Origin: Chara braunii | Taxonomy: Eukaryota; Streptophyta; Charophyceae; Charales; Characeae | NCBI GenBank assembly: GCA_003427395.1 | Contig: BFEA01000514.1 | Span: 696,382 to 731,557, forward strand | Length of the DNA: 35,176 bases | Direction of reading: 5' to 3' | Shown here: positions 8,470-17,774 of the stretch, piece after piece | How the letters are laid out: every line of letters starts with the position of its first letter | How positions within the stretch are numbered: the first letter of the stretch is position 1 | The notes under the pieces: model-generated | Seen by the model: the letters and a program-made list of their open reading frames with translations, nothing else | The model's database searches: none | Told to the model about the DNA's origin: nothing | Position numbers and translations under genes: made by a program

Positions 8470-8625
8470 GAGGTGGCAACATTGAGAACACGTCCTCCGC
8501 ATATACTGGCTAAAAGACAACAAATGTATGGAGGGGTGTGTGAATGAGTTTTTCCTATAGAGCATGCAGGCCAGAACATTGAAAGCATGGCCTCCGCGTC
8601 TACTAGCCAAGGTGTGGAAATTTGT
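8470..8625. repeat. Degenerate ~100-bp direct duplication
   Basis: CAACATTGAGAACACGTCCTCCGCATATACTGGC near 8477 resembles GAACATTGAAAGCATGGCCTCCGCGTCTACTAGC near 8575. Confidence 0.55.
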
Positions 8626-8859
8626 TGAAAAGACTGATGTTTTGAACCTCCACTGCCCCGGGAGGACGGCGGCGACATGAATTGAGGGTAACGTAGATTG
8701 ATCTTTCCGAAAACTATATGTAAAAAATGAAACAAAAATGCCATCACAAATGCTGACAGCAAAAGAACACATTGTTCGCCTTTGGTTGCTATGGTTAGGC
8801 CCATGAATGTTATGCAAGAGTAGTTTTCCCAATCTGATGCTTTTAGCACCAAGCTGCTA

Positions 8860-8972
8860 ATGAGTTTGTGCACAGGGGAAGAGGTCTAATGAGTTGGTAC
8901 ACAGGGGAAGAGGTCTAATGAGTTGGTGCACAGGGGAAGAGGTCCAATGAGTTTGTGTACATGGGAAGAGTC
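8860..8972 (+). repeat. 29-bp minisatellite, four units
   Basis: Units of TGAGTTGGTGCACAGGGGAA plus GAGGTCTAA repeat every 29 bases with a few substitutions. Confidence 0.9.
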
Positions 8973-8991
8973 TGAGAGTTTTTACTATTTA

Positions 8992-9428
8992 GGGGCTGAT
9001 TCGATTACAACTCTTTTTGGGAAGAACCAAAAAGAACCGCGTTGTTCGGTCCCGGGCCGGTCGGACCAAAGAAGCGTAATTGCATCCCACTTGCCCGGTT
9101 GGGCGGGGCTTTTTCGAACTTCGTGGCGGGTATTCGTGGGCGGGGCATGCACCGATGTATGGAAGGCGGACCACCGGACACTCCAAGAATGAAAAAAAAA
9201 AAAAAAAAAAAAGAAGAAAACTGCTTTCTTTATAGATGCAGGGACGGTGCTGGCTTCTTCTGATTTTGGGAAGTTCTTTTTTGCCGTGGGTCGCAGAAGA
9301 CCTGCCACGTACACATTTGTTTTCACTACCTCCCGAACTCGACGGGAATACCTGCAAACTTGAAAAGTAGTCGGATCCCCTGAAACCCAGTCGACTACTC
9401 TCTCTGTAGTCGTAGTCGGATCAGCCCC
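8992..9428. mobile_element. PIF/Harbinger-type MITE, 437 bp
   Basis: The ends GGGGCTGATTCGATTAC and, inverted, GGGGCTGATCCGACTAC agree at 15 of 17 bases and are flanked by identical TTA (8989-8991 and 9429-9431). Three-base TWA duplications and G-rich termini are hallmarks of PIF/Harbinger (Tourist) elements. No transposase is encoded; frames inside (for example 8985-9326 minus) are poly-A or poly-T artefacts. The TIR starts GGGGCT like that of the larger element at 22454-24714 but then diverges, so it is not a simple deletion derivative of it. Confidence 0.85.
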
Positions 9429-9589
9429 TTAGTAATTTTCCCAACCTGGCATTTGCAGAACCAAAAGCACTGCTGAGCCGGATAGTGGGACACTAGATTA
9501 CATGCTAAGAAATGAAATCCTCCCCTTGTAGTGTTGTATGAGTACCTCATAGTGGTGCATGGCCCTCGGCAACTTGAAAAAATGAGAGA

Positions 9590-9775
9590 GCCTCTCCGCA
9601 AAGTTCGACGGCCCAGGGCAACTGGACTGATATAGCTGGTGAGCCTCTCCTCAAATTTCGGTGGCCCAGGGCAACTGGACGAAAATGGCTGGTGGCACCA
9701 GCCAAATTCAAAACGGAAACGGCTCTCTGGCGTTTCGGCAAAGCTTGGCACGCAGGGGGAAGCCGCCAGCCTGAG
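9590..9775 (+). mobile_element. TTAA-family MITE fragment with internal duplication
   Basis: GGCTGGTGGCACCAGCC, TTTCGGCAAAGCTTGGCACGC and related strings match the body of family members at 5164 and 29491. The segment GGCCCAGGGCAACTGGAC is duplicated at about 9610 and 9662. No terminal repeats were seen. Confidence 0.6.
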
Positions 9776-9779
9776 ATGT

Positions 9780-10500
9780 ACTCACGGTCTGAGATCATAC
9801 TTGCAGCACACCTGTGCGGTGTGGGATGGGCAGCAGTGAACGTGGCGCAGTTCGTAAAAATATAGGAAATAACAAGTCTGGGTTTCCAGTCTTCTGCCCT
9901 TCTTTGATCCTTCATATTCCGCTAGTTTTCCCAAATTTGTTTTGGGCGCAGTGTGACAGTGGGCGTCACTCCACTACTCCCCACATGTACAAAATCGAAA
10001 AATATGGCGGTGTATCTTTCCATGTTCTAGCGCAAGGTTCAGTCTCAATTTGCACATTTGGAGAGTAGTGGAGCTAGGCCCAGTATCTGGATGTGAATTT
10101 CAGAGAATTAGAAAAGAATCCGTTGTTTTTCGAGTTTCGATGGGTAGGATTCTTGGCCATCGAGCTGGCGAATGTTTGCTCAATTTTAGGATCTCCTGCC
10201 GCATGTACACTGGGGTGACCATGCGTTGGGACAATTACAAGAGTTTTGTTCTGTTTTGAACATTGCTCCACCATTTGTTAGGAAAGCATTGCCAGTGCGG
10301 AATTGAACACTGGCGGACTCTCGACCTCTCTTTGATGAAAAACATTGCCACTTTGAAACTGAACACGGGGCTCATTTGGACACTGGACACTGCGCCCCAC
10401 AGACAGGATTTGGTTCTGTGATCTGATATTTTTAGTATCCTTCCCATATGTCTCGATTTCGGTCGGGAATCTAGATATGACCCTCAGCCGTAATTTGTCA
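9780..10500. other. No recognisable gene
   Basis: No frame shows a domain. Near 10280-10390 there is a loose duplication around ATTGCCAGTGCGGAATTGAACAC / ATTGCCACTTTGAAACTGAACAC, whose complement resembles a degenerate tRNA T-arm. Confidence 0.5.
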
Positions 10501-10530
10501 GGCTACATGGCGTGTTTGCTTGCTTACAGG

Positions 10531-10685
10531 CTCTTGCGATTTCTTTCCGAACCTTCCAGGCTTTTGTGATTTCTTTCGGAACCTTACGGGTTTTTGTGAT
10601 TTCTTTCGGAACCTTACAGCCTTTTGCTATTTCTTTCAGGAGGAGGAGGACTTTACAGGTTTTTGTGATTTCTTTCGGAACCAAA
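10531..10685 (+). repeat. 30-bp minisatellite
   Basis: Five units of the type CTTTTGTGATTTCTTTCGGA plus ACCTTACAGG; the first four are spaced exactly 30 bases apart and the last is offset by a short insertion. Because 30 is divisible by three, three frames stay open. The minus strand reads repeats of VPKEITKTCK-type decapeptides (10484-10798), the plus strand VFVISFGTLQ. This open reading is explained by periodicity and is not evidence of a gene. Confidence 0.85.
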
Positions 10686-10699
10686 ATTTTTGGATCTTT

Positions 10700-11150
10700 C
10701 GAAAAAATAGAATGCGAGTGTTGCAAATTCAGGCAGTGGATGCAAACCTTGGGATGGGCGCCTGGACGTCTTACACCGTAGCCATTATGAGAAGCCACCT
10801 AGAGCAATGGCACACACACGTGTGGCAGAATAAGTGCGGGCTCCACTAAGCCATCTCTAAGCCATCTCTATGTCTAAGTTTGAGAATTGAACACATGCCA
10901 CGCTAAGTTGAATCTTAGCATCTCGCTGTGACTGTCAGATACTCCTAAACAAGGTGTAGGTGTGATATTGCGGGTGCTGTTCTTCAGTTTAGTTTAAGTG
11001 TAAAACTGCCAACTTGCGTAGGGGGTATGGAATTAAGCAAACTTACAAAACGGCTTGCAAACAAGGGAACAAGCACCCGCTTCTTTCCGTTCTTCTTTTT
11101 CGCGCGCAAACGCAAAACTTCAGCGAATGGAAGCTTCCAAGCACTGGTGG
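10700..11150. other. No recognisable gene
   Basis: A short duplication TAAGCCATCTC lies near 10847-10870. Nothing else can be supported. Confidence 0.5.
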
Positions 11151-11154
11151 TTAT

Positions 11155-11344
11155 ACTGCCAGTACAATGAACCAGCCTTGCAGAAAATTTTGAGTTGCCA
11201 ACTCCGAACTTTTTCAGGGGTCGGGACTACCGAACGAGAGTTGTAGGCGGCGCTAGCCAAAAAAGGAAAAAGTGTGATGCCGCTGGCGGTTCGGTAGAGC
11301 TTGCCGCACACTGCAGAGCCTCCAGGCCAGAGAGTATTGATGGT
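11155..11344 (+). mobile_element. TTAA-family MITE, left member of a pair
   Basis: It starts ACTGCCAGTACA after TTAT (11151-11154) and ends TTGATGGT before TCAA (11345-11348). The body contains GGCGGCGCTAGCC and GCGGTTCGGTAGAGCTTG, the family core. Both flanks are one base from TTAA, consistent with an old insertion. Confidence 0.65.
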
Positions 11345-11348
11345 TCAA

Positions 11349-11537
11349 ACCAACCAGTACCTTACTCAGCTATCGATGCTGAGCCTAAAATTGCCCTGCG
11401 CGCCAAAAAAAAACGAATTGGAGCGGGCCTCAATCTGGCTGGCGCCACCAGCCATTTTGGTCGGGTAGTAGCGAACCCGCTTGGCTCATGAATATACCGG
11501 CGCGTATTGATTTTCAAGTGGGGAAGGGTACTGGCGG
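11349..11537 (-). mobile_element. TTAA-family MITE, right member of a pair
   Basis: It starts ACCAACCAGTACC directly after the shared TCAA (11345-11348) and ends GGGTACTGGCGG before CTAA (11538-11541). It contains GGCTGGCGCCACCAGCC, the family's central near-palindrome. Confidence 0.7.
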
Positions 11538-11544
11538 CTAAAGC

Positions 11545-12135
11545 ATCCAATGCATGAGAGAAGTTGTCGGCTGGCTGGACAACACATTTTGCCTTGCTGC
11601 TTCCCAGGAGGCCAATGTCACACTTGTCCCAGTAAAGAGAGAGTTCCAACAGTCCATTATGAAATCACTGCAATGCAGTTTCTGCTGCCTGTGCTTACAA
11701 GTAGAAATAAGGCTATGGTGCAGTCCATGGCCACGACAGTTGCTATACCTTCCTCCCTAAGGTATTCCCTTTTTTTTGTTTTTGAGGAATTCCCTCACCA
11801 TGGCAAACAAGTAGCTTTTAGGGAAAAAAGTGGTGTCTGTCAGATACCGAGCGGAAAGGTTGTGGCGAAATGTTCAAAATCTCTGGGCTAAAAGAGTCCT
11901 TTTTGAAAGTGCCTGCCTCGTGCCAATAAATGTATCTATGTTGGAGTTTCTCTACAGATGCATGTCAACTGTTTCAGAGAGAGTTTTCAAACTGCCAGAG
12001 GAAAGGAAGAAGAAACACTCACCAATTTCTTTGATTACGATATTCAAAATTTTTGGATTCGTTTTTGAGATTGAGAACATTCTGAATGGACTACGAAAAA
12101 CTTTTTGGCTTTTTCGGAGACTCTTAGGAAGACAA
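11545..12135. other. No recognisable gene
   Basis: Frames at 11550-11891 and 11830-12144 show no known domain. The sequence is otherwise unremarkable. Confidence 0.45.
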
Positions 12136-12139
12136 GTTA

Positions 12140-12304
12140 TATGACCTGCAATTGCGAACCAAGCTTTGCCGAACCGCCAGCAGCGCACTTTCTTTCTTTT
12201 TTGGCTGGCGCCGCCAGCCATTGTGGTCCAGTAGCCTGGAGCCTCCAAAGTTTCCGTTGGAGATGAAACATTTTTCCACAAGGCTGGGGCCGTGTACTGG
12301 CGAG
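12140..12304 (-). mobile_element. TTAA-family MITE, left member of a pair
   Basis: Read on the minus strand it begins CTCGCCAGTACACGGCCCC next to TTAA (12305-12308), then CAGCCTTG, the palindrome GGCTGGCGGCGCCAGCC and GCGGTTCGGCAAAGCTTGG. The distal terminus near 12140 is not intact. Confidence 0.7.
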
Positions 12305-12316
12305 TTAACATTTTGA

Positions 12317-12509
12317 ACCAGCAGTACTTCCGAGGCACTTTCCTTGGGGGCTAGGAACGCCCTGCGCCACCCCCAAAAAAAGAACTGGTGTGGGCACTGT
12401 GGGGCTCCTTTGGGCCCGCCATCTATTTTGCTCTGGAGGCCGAGGCCCAAAAGTTGCGGCCACATGTAAGCTGGGTATTTTATTCTTTGGCCGGGAAACA
12501 CGTGGTGGT
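12317..12509. mobile_element. TTAA-family MITE, right member of a pair, 193 bp
   Basis: It starts ACCAGCAGTACTTCC after TTGA (12313-12316) and ends CACGTGGTGGT before TTAA (12510-12513). Eight bases separate it from the neighbouring copy. Confidence 0.65.
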
Positions 12510-12519
12510 TTAAAGGAGC

Positions 12520-13700
12520 ATTTAGTCGCTTCAAATTTCTAACTAGATATATGTGGACAGTTTCAGCCACTTAACCTTCTGGGTGTTTGTCTTTTCTCTC
12601 GTGATGACTATTTTTAGTGACTTTTCATTGGAATTATGAGGGAGGTCAACAGCGTGCAGTGATCGAAACGGTAGGGGATAAGAGGAAATCCCTCATGTTG
12701 GTAGCAAGGGTTCCTTTCCACACTTTGGCCATTACGATCGTGGAAAGAAAAGTTGGAGGACAAATTCTGTAGAGGAACTTTCTCGTGGACACATCCCCAG
12801 ATTCTTAATCAGTAGTTTCACCCCCCGGTTCAATAGTGAGTTTTCAACATCATGCAATATCGAAATACTGAAAATAGAAATGAATTGAACAGAAACTAAA
12901 AATTGAAATATGATTGAGAAAAACAAAAATATGTAGGTGTAGGCTTGTAGAGTAGAATCGTATTAATAATTCACAAGATGCATCACCAGTGATCCTGGAC
13001 AAGTCTTAATTTGATCAAATTTCCTGTGGTAGCCAATTCATGGTGAGCAACTTTGTGAACTCTTGGATATCCAGGGTGCAGTTATGTATGAACGGTTGGA
13101 GATTTTCCTGGGGAGGGAAGATGCCGAGGAGTGGCCAATGATTGAAGAGTGGTGGAGCTGTGCGTGTATTAAGAGCGAATGCAGTACCAGACAGGCGTGT
13201 CTAGAGTAATGGCGTGTCTAGAGTAATGGGCATACTTCCAGTGGTACAAGGAGAGAGAAACTGAGGGAGAGAAGTATGTTGAGCGGCACAAACATCATGG
13301 CATGCTTGCGACATCTCACACCAGGCCAAGGGCATGGATGCAAAGTTAGGTGGCCAAGGCTGCACCTTGGGCGACAGGCATCAGTTTAGAGTCTTTAGAC
13401 CCAAGGGAGTTTGAGATTTATGTGGTTCTTATTTTTGTTTGGGCTACCATTGGTTTGTCCGTTTCTCTGTAGCTCCATTTTCTTGTTTCCGTTTGGCCTG
13501 ATTTTTCCAGAAACTATGTTTGTTCTCATTTTCTTCCTACTCAGACAGACTGGCACACATTTTGCCCTAGTGTGCCTGGTATGTAGAGGGAGATCAGGGA
13601 GAGAAGTATGCTGAAGAACATGAAGGTTGTGGCGCTGGTCCTGTCCGACGACTTCATCTGCTCAGCTGCAACAGTCCTGTACTGTTCGGTAAGAGTCAGG
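12520..13700. other. No recognisable gene
   Basis: AT-rich sequence. A 17-18 bp tandem duplication GGCGTGTCTAGAGTAATG occurs near 13192-13227. Frames such as 13411-13614 are hydrophobic but not attributable to any family. Confidence 0.5.
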
Positions 13701-13707
13701 CCCGCAA

Positions 13708-13800
13708 CTGACAAGAAAGGTCCGAAGTCCAAAAGTCCAATTTGCAGCAGCAGACAAGAAAGGTCCGAAGTCCAAAAGTCCAATTTGCAGCAGCAGCCCA
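13708..13800 (+). repeat. ~46-bp tandem duplication
   Basis: GACAAGAAAGGTCCGAAGTC...TTGCAGCAGCA is repeated nearly perfectly. A shorter TAGTCAAGTTTCTAG duplication follows near 13882-13910. Confidence 0.9.
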
Positions 13801-14132
13801 GGAAAGTTCGGAGACTTTTGGAACAGACAATTACTGCTGGCAAGCTGTGGGGACTGGTACCGGTCCGAAACAGCAAACAAGTAGTCAAGTTTCTAGTAGT
13901 CAAGTTTCTATCTATAGCTGCTACAGTGTCTTTGCACTTCACTTGTAAAGTCGTGCGTTATGGAAGCGCTTCGGAACGCTGGTGCGATTACGTGTGGCTT
14001 GGACAAGGACAGTGTTGGTGGAGTTTACAAAGGGTGGCACGGCCATAGCCGGGGCTAGGTAGAGCTAGACGCAGATGGGGGTATTCAGGAAGAGAGGGAG
14101 AGGACAAGTGATACAATGTCGGAGCGTGAGAG

Positions 14133-14133
<1 letters not shown>

Positions 14134-14197
<64 letters not shown>
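14134..14197 (+). repeat. (GA)n microsatellite
   Basis: About thirty uninterrupted GA units. Confidence 0.95.
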
Positions 14198-14198
<1 letters not shown>

Positions 14199-14199
14199 G

Positions 14200-14935
14200 C
14201 GAGATTACCTGGTTGAGATGCTGCGGGATGTTGCCGCTATAGCCGCTGAACTCTAACTCGATCTTTGTATAGTATGATAATGGTTTGAAGTGTTTCTAAG
14301 AACTGTTCTGGGCTATCTCATAGGTGTTTTTGTGAATGTCCTGTGCTGTGTAAGCATCGAATTGAGCTTGAAGTGGGTACTAGTGTTGGCTCCAGGCATC
14401 AAAGAGTATGATGGTGAGCATGGCTACACAGGATGATGATGTGAGAAGTTGCGTATAAGCCCAAGTACATTGCGAGGCATCCAAAGTAGAAAGGGGAAGT
14501 GAAGCCAATTGGGAGTCCCCTTCTGCCCTCCACCACTAACAGAGGAGGCCTTCACATATGATATAAGGCTGGCCAGACGCTATGAGAGGTTCTCCTGACA
14601 GGCATCTGCTCCATGATAGAATAGAGCAGCAGTAGAGCCTGTGCTTCTTCTTGATCCTGACAATTGTCAAACAACTGACGAACACCATTTTTAGGATCAC
14701 AGCAAAAAGATGAGCTCTAGTTACGAATGGATGTGAGACTGGTTTGAGAAATGTTTGGGTCAGGTTCATATATACGTATACATATGTATGTGCGTGGTGA
14801 ACGGAGTTCTGCGCACTTATTGAACTGTGTGCCATGCTCGCCGAGGTAATCTCATCAACCTCTGCCACTGACCTTAGGAATGCACAACACGCTGCGCCTG
14901 GCCGCCAAAGGCCATGTCGATGTATACATACCATC
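14200..14935. other. No recognisable gene
   Basis: The minus-strand frame 14536-15081 (181 codons) has no recognisable domain and is doubtful as a gene. An alternating purine-pyrimidine stretch lies near 14767-14790. Confidence 0.45.
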
Positions 14936-14936
14936 A

Positions 14937-14980
14937 TAGAGAGCTGCCTGGTGAACCGTAGGCAGAGAGGGAGAAGAGGA
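14937..14980 (+). repeat. Dispersed repeat module, copy A
   Basis: AGAGCTGCCTGGTGAACCG followed by TAGGCAGAGAGGGA. The module recurs at 16898-16943 (inverted) and 26770-26817. Confidence 0.7.
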
Positions 14981-14984
14981 GGTA

Positions 14985-15835
14985 AACATATGTAAGGATT
15001 GGGTTGTTTCCGGGATTCTGATTCAGGGTTTAAAGTTGGTGACAATGTTGTGTGGTATGCACAGACAACGGAGTCTCCCATTCTTTACATTTCGAATGTC
15101 TATTCGACTGTTTGAGAAAAGGGGATAGACTTCAGTTTTTTTTTTTAATGGAATGGGATGCAGGCCCATCGGAGCTCTTTATCTTTTGATAAAGAAAGAA
15201 TTCCATGTCTTTACCATTCAGCCACCAGATTGACTAGTTCTTTGTTTGCCAATATTGCATGGCAGTCTTGAGTGTCCTTTGCAGCTGGAGAAATGGTAAA
15301 GAGTACTCGCTTTGCGAGAAAAGGACCATTCTATGAGTTCCTGTCATGTGTGAATCGTATGTGGTCCAAAGATGAAGTAGCTACTTCTGGCTGTTATTGT
15401 CGGTTGGCTCAGCCATGGACACATGCATGTGCACTGGTTGAGAATAGTTTTTTTCTGCTTCGATCAATATCTGTTTGCCACATGGCCTCCGGAGATGATT
15501 CTTGGGTTATTCTCCTGACAAGCCTGACTTACTCATAGGGTTTAGGGGTGCCCACAGCAGCCAGACTCGACTTGTGCTGTTAAGGGAAACTGGCTGCAAT
15601 GAATGGCAATCTGGTCTGTGTGACTCACTGACAGCTAGAAGGATCTTTTCCAGACAAGGGGTGACATGTTCACTGAGAATCGTTGACAATATGGGGTAGG
15701 GGTCCTTTTTTATATTAATGTTAGAAGGCGATCCCATGTACTACCTAGAATTAGCACTGGTTTGCCTTCAGCACGATACGCAAGAAAGGCATGATTTGTT
15801 TACTTCCGAAGGAATTGCCGGGAAGATTGGCGTTC
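14985..15835. other. No recognisable gene
   Basis: Frames at 15272-15538 and 15718-16005 lack known domains. Minus-strand GGTGGCTGAATGGTAAAGAC near 15207-15226 resembles a tRNA D-arm, but no T-arm follows. Confidence 0.45.
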
Positions 15836-15838
15836 TTG

Positions 15839-16180
15839 TTCTGATGTTTGGTGATGGAGTTCTCGGGAGCTGCCTCTGCCATCATGATATGACTTCCGAG
15901 TACTACAGGGAGCTATTTTTATGCTGTAGAAGTTACATCGTAATAGTGGTGCGTACACCAAAATTTGGCAGAGCCGACTCTCTCTGGAATATCCATATGA
16001 GTTAGGCGTTCCTTCCTTTAATGTTTGGTGATGGAGTTCTCGGGAGCTGCCTCTGCCATCATGATATGACTTCCCAGTACTACAGGAAGCTATTTTTATG
16101 CTGTAGAAGTTACATTGTAATAGTGGTGCGTAAACCAAATTCGGCAGAGCCGACTCTCTCTGGAATATGCATATGAGTTA
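15839..16180. repeat. ~165-bp direct duplication in organelle-like DNA
   Basis: Two copies (about 15839-16007 and 16018-16180) run from TGTTTGGTGATGGAGTTCTC to CATATGAGTTAG with few differences. A third, diverged copy lies at 16385-16485 beyond the tRNA cluster. On the minus strand the third copy contains GTGCGACCTCTACAG, resembling a group II intron 5' start (GTGYG), but I could not confirm an intron. Confidence 0.75.
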
Positions 16181-16198
16181 GTTGCATGAAAGAAGTGC

Positions 16199-16228
16199 AA
16201 GTGTGTCTACCAATTTCATCATATCTTA
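16199..16228 (-). pseudogene. tRNA-Leu-like 5' fragment
   Basis: Minus strand TGATGAAATTGGTAGACAC has the D-arm form typical of organelle tRNA-Leu. It begins right after the tRNA-Lys-like sequence on the same strand. No matching 3' half is present; the duplicated segment follows instead. Confidence 0.4.
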
Positions 16229-16301
16229 TGGGTATAACAGGATTTGAACTTGGGACCATCTGGTAAAAAACCCAATGATCTACCAAGTAAGCTATGCACC
16301 C
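16229..16301 (-). pseudogene. Organelle-type tRNA-Lys (UUU)-like pseudogene
   Basis: A 73-base cloverleaf is readable on the minus strand: acceptor GGGTGCA/TATACCC, D-loop TTGGTAG, anticodon loop TTTTTTA (anticodon UUU), T-loop TTCAAAT and A at the discriminator position. It closely resembles plant mitochondrial trnK-UUU. Mismatches break the D, anticodon and T stems, and position 37 is T rather than a purine, so it is judged non-functional. It is most simply explained as a nuclear insertion of organelle DNA. Confidence 0.75.
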
Positions 16302-16311
16302 ACAATCCAGA

Positions 16312-16358
16312 TAGGCTTAGTAGGATTTGAACCTACAGCGTCCCCGTTATGAGTGGGG
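16312..16358 (-). pseudogene. Organelle-type tRNA-Ile (CAU)-like 3' half
   Basis: Minus strand CTCATAACGGGG, then TGTAGGTTCAAATCCTAC and TAAGCCTA, matches the anticodon loop (CAU), T-arm and acceptor 3' strand of plant mitochondrial trnI-CAU. The 5' half is missing. It lies 10 bases from the tRNA-Lys-like sequence on the same strand, a compact spacing expected in organelle DNA. Confidence 0.65.
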
Positions 16359-16489
16359 GAGGGAAGATTGACATTCCTTTTTATGAGTGTTCCGCGATGC
16401 AGCTCTTGGGAACTGCATCTGGCCTCATGATATGACCTCCCAGGACTTGAGCGAGCTATTATTACTCTGTAGAGGTCGCACGTTTTGTT

Positions 16490-16890
16490 GCAACCTAGGT
16501 TTTGGGCTTATGGAAAGCCTATGCCAAGTATAGAGAATAGCTAACTGAACATTTCCTGAGTGGCCAATTGGAACAGTCGTGTAAACATCGTACTGTTTCC
16601 TGATGTGCAAAATACTAGACTTTGCGAAAGTACCTTCTTGAAAGTTCCATTCAACCCCATGTGTGAATCACACACTCGCTAATGCAATAATTCGTAAAGA
16701 GATCACAATCTCAATTCGTGATGGAATCAGATAGGGGAGGAAAGTCAGGGCAAAGAAGGGGAGAGCCTGCTCACCCTAATATTCTCTCCGAATAGTGTTA
16801 CAGTCGACTACACCACACCTGTCCTTCTCTCTCTATATATATATACTCCAACGAAACAGTTTGTCAGAGCCCCTCGTTTGTTGTCCTCTT
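16490..16890. other. No recognisable gene
   Basis: Mixed sequence with a CT/TA-rich segment at 16825-16848. Nothing is supportable beyond this. Confidence 0.5.
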
Positions 16891-16897
16891 CTCTCTC

Positions 16898-16943
16898 TCT
16901 GCCTACGGTTTACCGGGCAGTTCTGTTTGTGACGATATATATA
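16898..16943 (-). repeat. Dispersed repeat module, copy B
   Basis: The complement reads ACAGAACTGCCCGGTAAACC then GTAGGCAGAGAGAG, matching 26770-26817 and more distantly 14937-14980. It continues into the TA run that also begins this window. Confidence 0.75.
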
Positions 16944-16950
16944 TATATAT

Positions 16951-17223
16951 CCGGGCCGCCCGGGTCCCGGGCGGCCAGCCCGTGCAAGGATCAGGTAAGG
17001 TCCCAGCCCCCCCCAAAAAAAAAAAAAAAAACCCAAAAATTCTGAAAAAAAAACTATGTTATGCAGGAAAATAAACTGAACAACTTTTGCCTCAGGGTCA
17101 CATCGAAATTCTTCACCAAATTTCAAATAAAAAATAAAATTCAAAAATATTTTATTTTTTTTTATTTTTTTTAAGTATTTTGGCCCGGCCGGGCAAGTGA
17201 CCCCGGGCCACTCTGGTAGCCTA
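16951..17223 (+). mobile_element. GC-rich TIR element, copy 1 (Mutator-like candidate)
   Basis: The order is a GC-rich head (CCGGGCCGCCCGGG), CAAGGATCAGGTAAGGTCCC, a C/A run, then ACTATGTTATGCAGGAAAAT, CTTTTGCCTCAGGGTCACA and an AT-rich part. The end is GGCCACTCTGGTAGCCTA. The same order, inverted, is found at 30770-31022. The left terminus is replaced by a TA run; TA repeats flank both sides, so the target duplication cannot be delimited. No coding capacity is evident. Confidence 0.65.
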
Positions 17224-17251
17224 TATATATATCTCAGTGAGGCATCTTTAA

Positions 17252-17464
17252 ACCACCACTACCTCTGAGCCTCTGTTTGCCAAGGCGGCGGACCGGAACT
17301 GAGGGCCTAGCTTTGGCCGAAGCACCAGCGGCCTTTTTCAGTCTCTTTTGGGCGGCGCCACCAGCCTGTTTGGTCCGGTGGCGCCTGTCCTTCACCGGCT
17401 TCCAAAGAATGCGTTGTAGGTTATGTTTACGACTTAGCTCTCCAGCCTGAACAGTAGTGGTGGT
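17252..17464 (-). mobile_element. TTAA-family MITE, complete 213-bp copy
   Basis: The ends ACCACCACTACCTC and, inverted, ACCACCACTACTG are flanked by TTAA (17248-17251, 17465-17468). The body has GGCGGCGCCACCAGCC and AGCTTTGGCCGAAGCACCAG, matching the family core on the minus strand. Confidence 0.85.
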
Positions 17465-17585
17465 TTAAGAAATAAGAAAAGAACTCCCTGTTCATTTTGG
17501 GTGGAAGCAACTGGTAGAAAGTGGGTCAAATATCGTGAAATGCGAGCCTTTTCATGCAAGATATCTAGCCCCCTACAACTTGCCC

Positions 17586-17660
17586 AAGGACCCAGTCCAC
17601 CTGAGTGGTTAACTCACGTGTCTGTTGGTACATTGAAATCTCAATATCTGTTTTTTTTGG
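17586..17660 (+). repeat. tRNA-derived SINE head, degenerate
   Basis: GACCCAGTCCACCTGAGTGGTTAACTCACGTG has an A-box-like CTGAGTGGTTAA and resembles the SINE head at 1475. A B-box is only weakly recognisable as CATTGAAATCTCA. A T run follows. Confidence 0.4.
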
Positions 17661-17689
17661 GTTCCATCCGCAGTCCCAGAAGAAACTGT

Positions 17690-17770
17690 GTATGCATGTG
17701 TGTGGGTGGATGCGAGTGTGTGTGCGCATGTGTGCAAGCATGTGTGTGTGAATGTGCGTGTACGTGGGGG
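17690..17770 (+). repeat. Imperfect TG-rich microsatellite
   Basis: TGTG/TGCG/TGCA units extend for about 75 bases, producing Cys/Val-rich and Thr/His-rich spurious frames on the two strands. Confidence 0.85.
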
Positions 17771-17774
17771 GAGT

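Noticed and set aside
8238-8873. 211-codon minus-strand frame as a gene
   Set aside because: It runs across a partial MITE and a degenerate duplication, and its composition matches no family.
10531-10685. CRISPR-like array
   Set aside because: The units are directly tandem with no unique spacers, in a eukaryotic context.
10484-10798. Lys/Glu-rich decapeptide repeat protein on the minus strand
   Set aside because: Openness is explained by a 30-bp minisatellite; the plus strand is equally open.
14536-15081. 181-codon minus-strand frame as a gene
   Set aside because: No domain, no promoter or splice context, and low-complexity segments (YVYVYM) from an alternating purine-pyrimidine stretch.
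15139-15240. Additional tRNA gene on the minus strand
   Set aside because: A D-arm-like GGTGGCTGAATGGTAAAGAC is present, but no T-arm or acceptor pairing was found.
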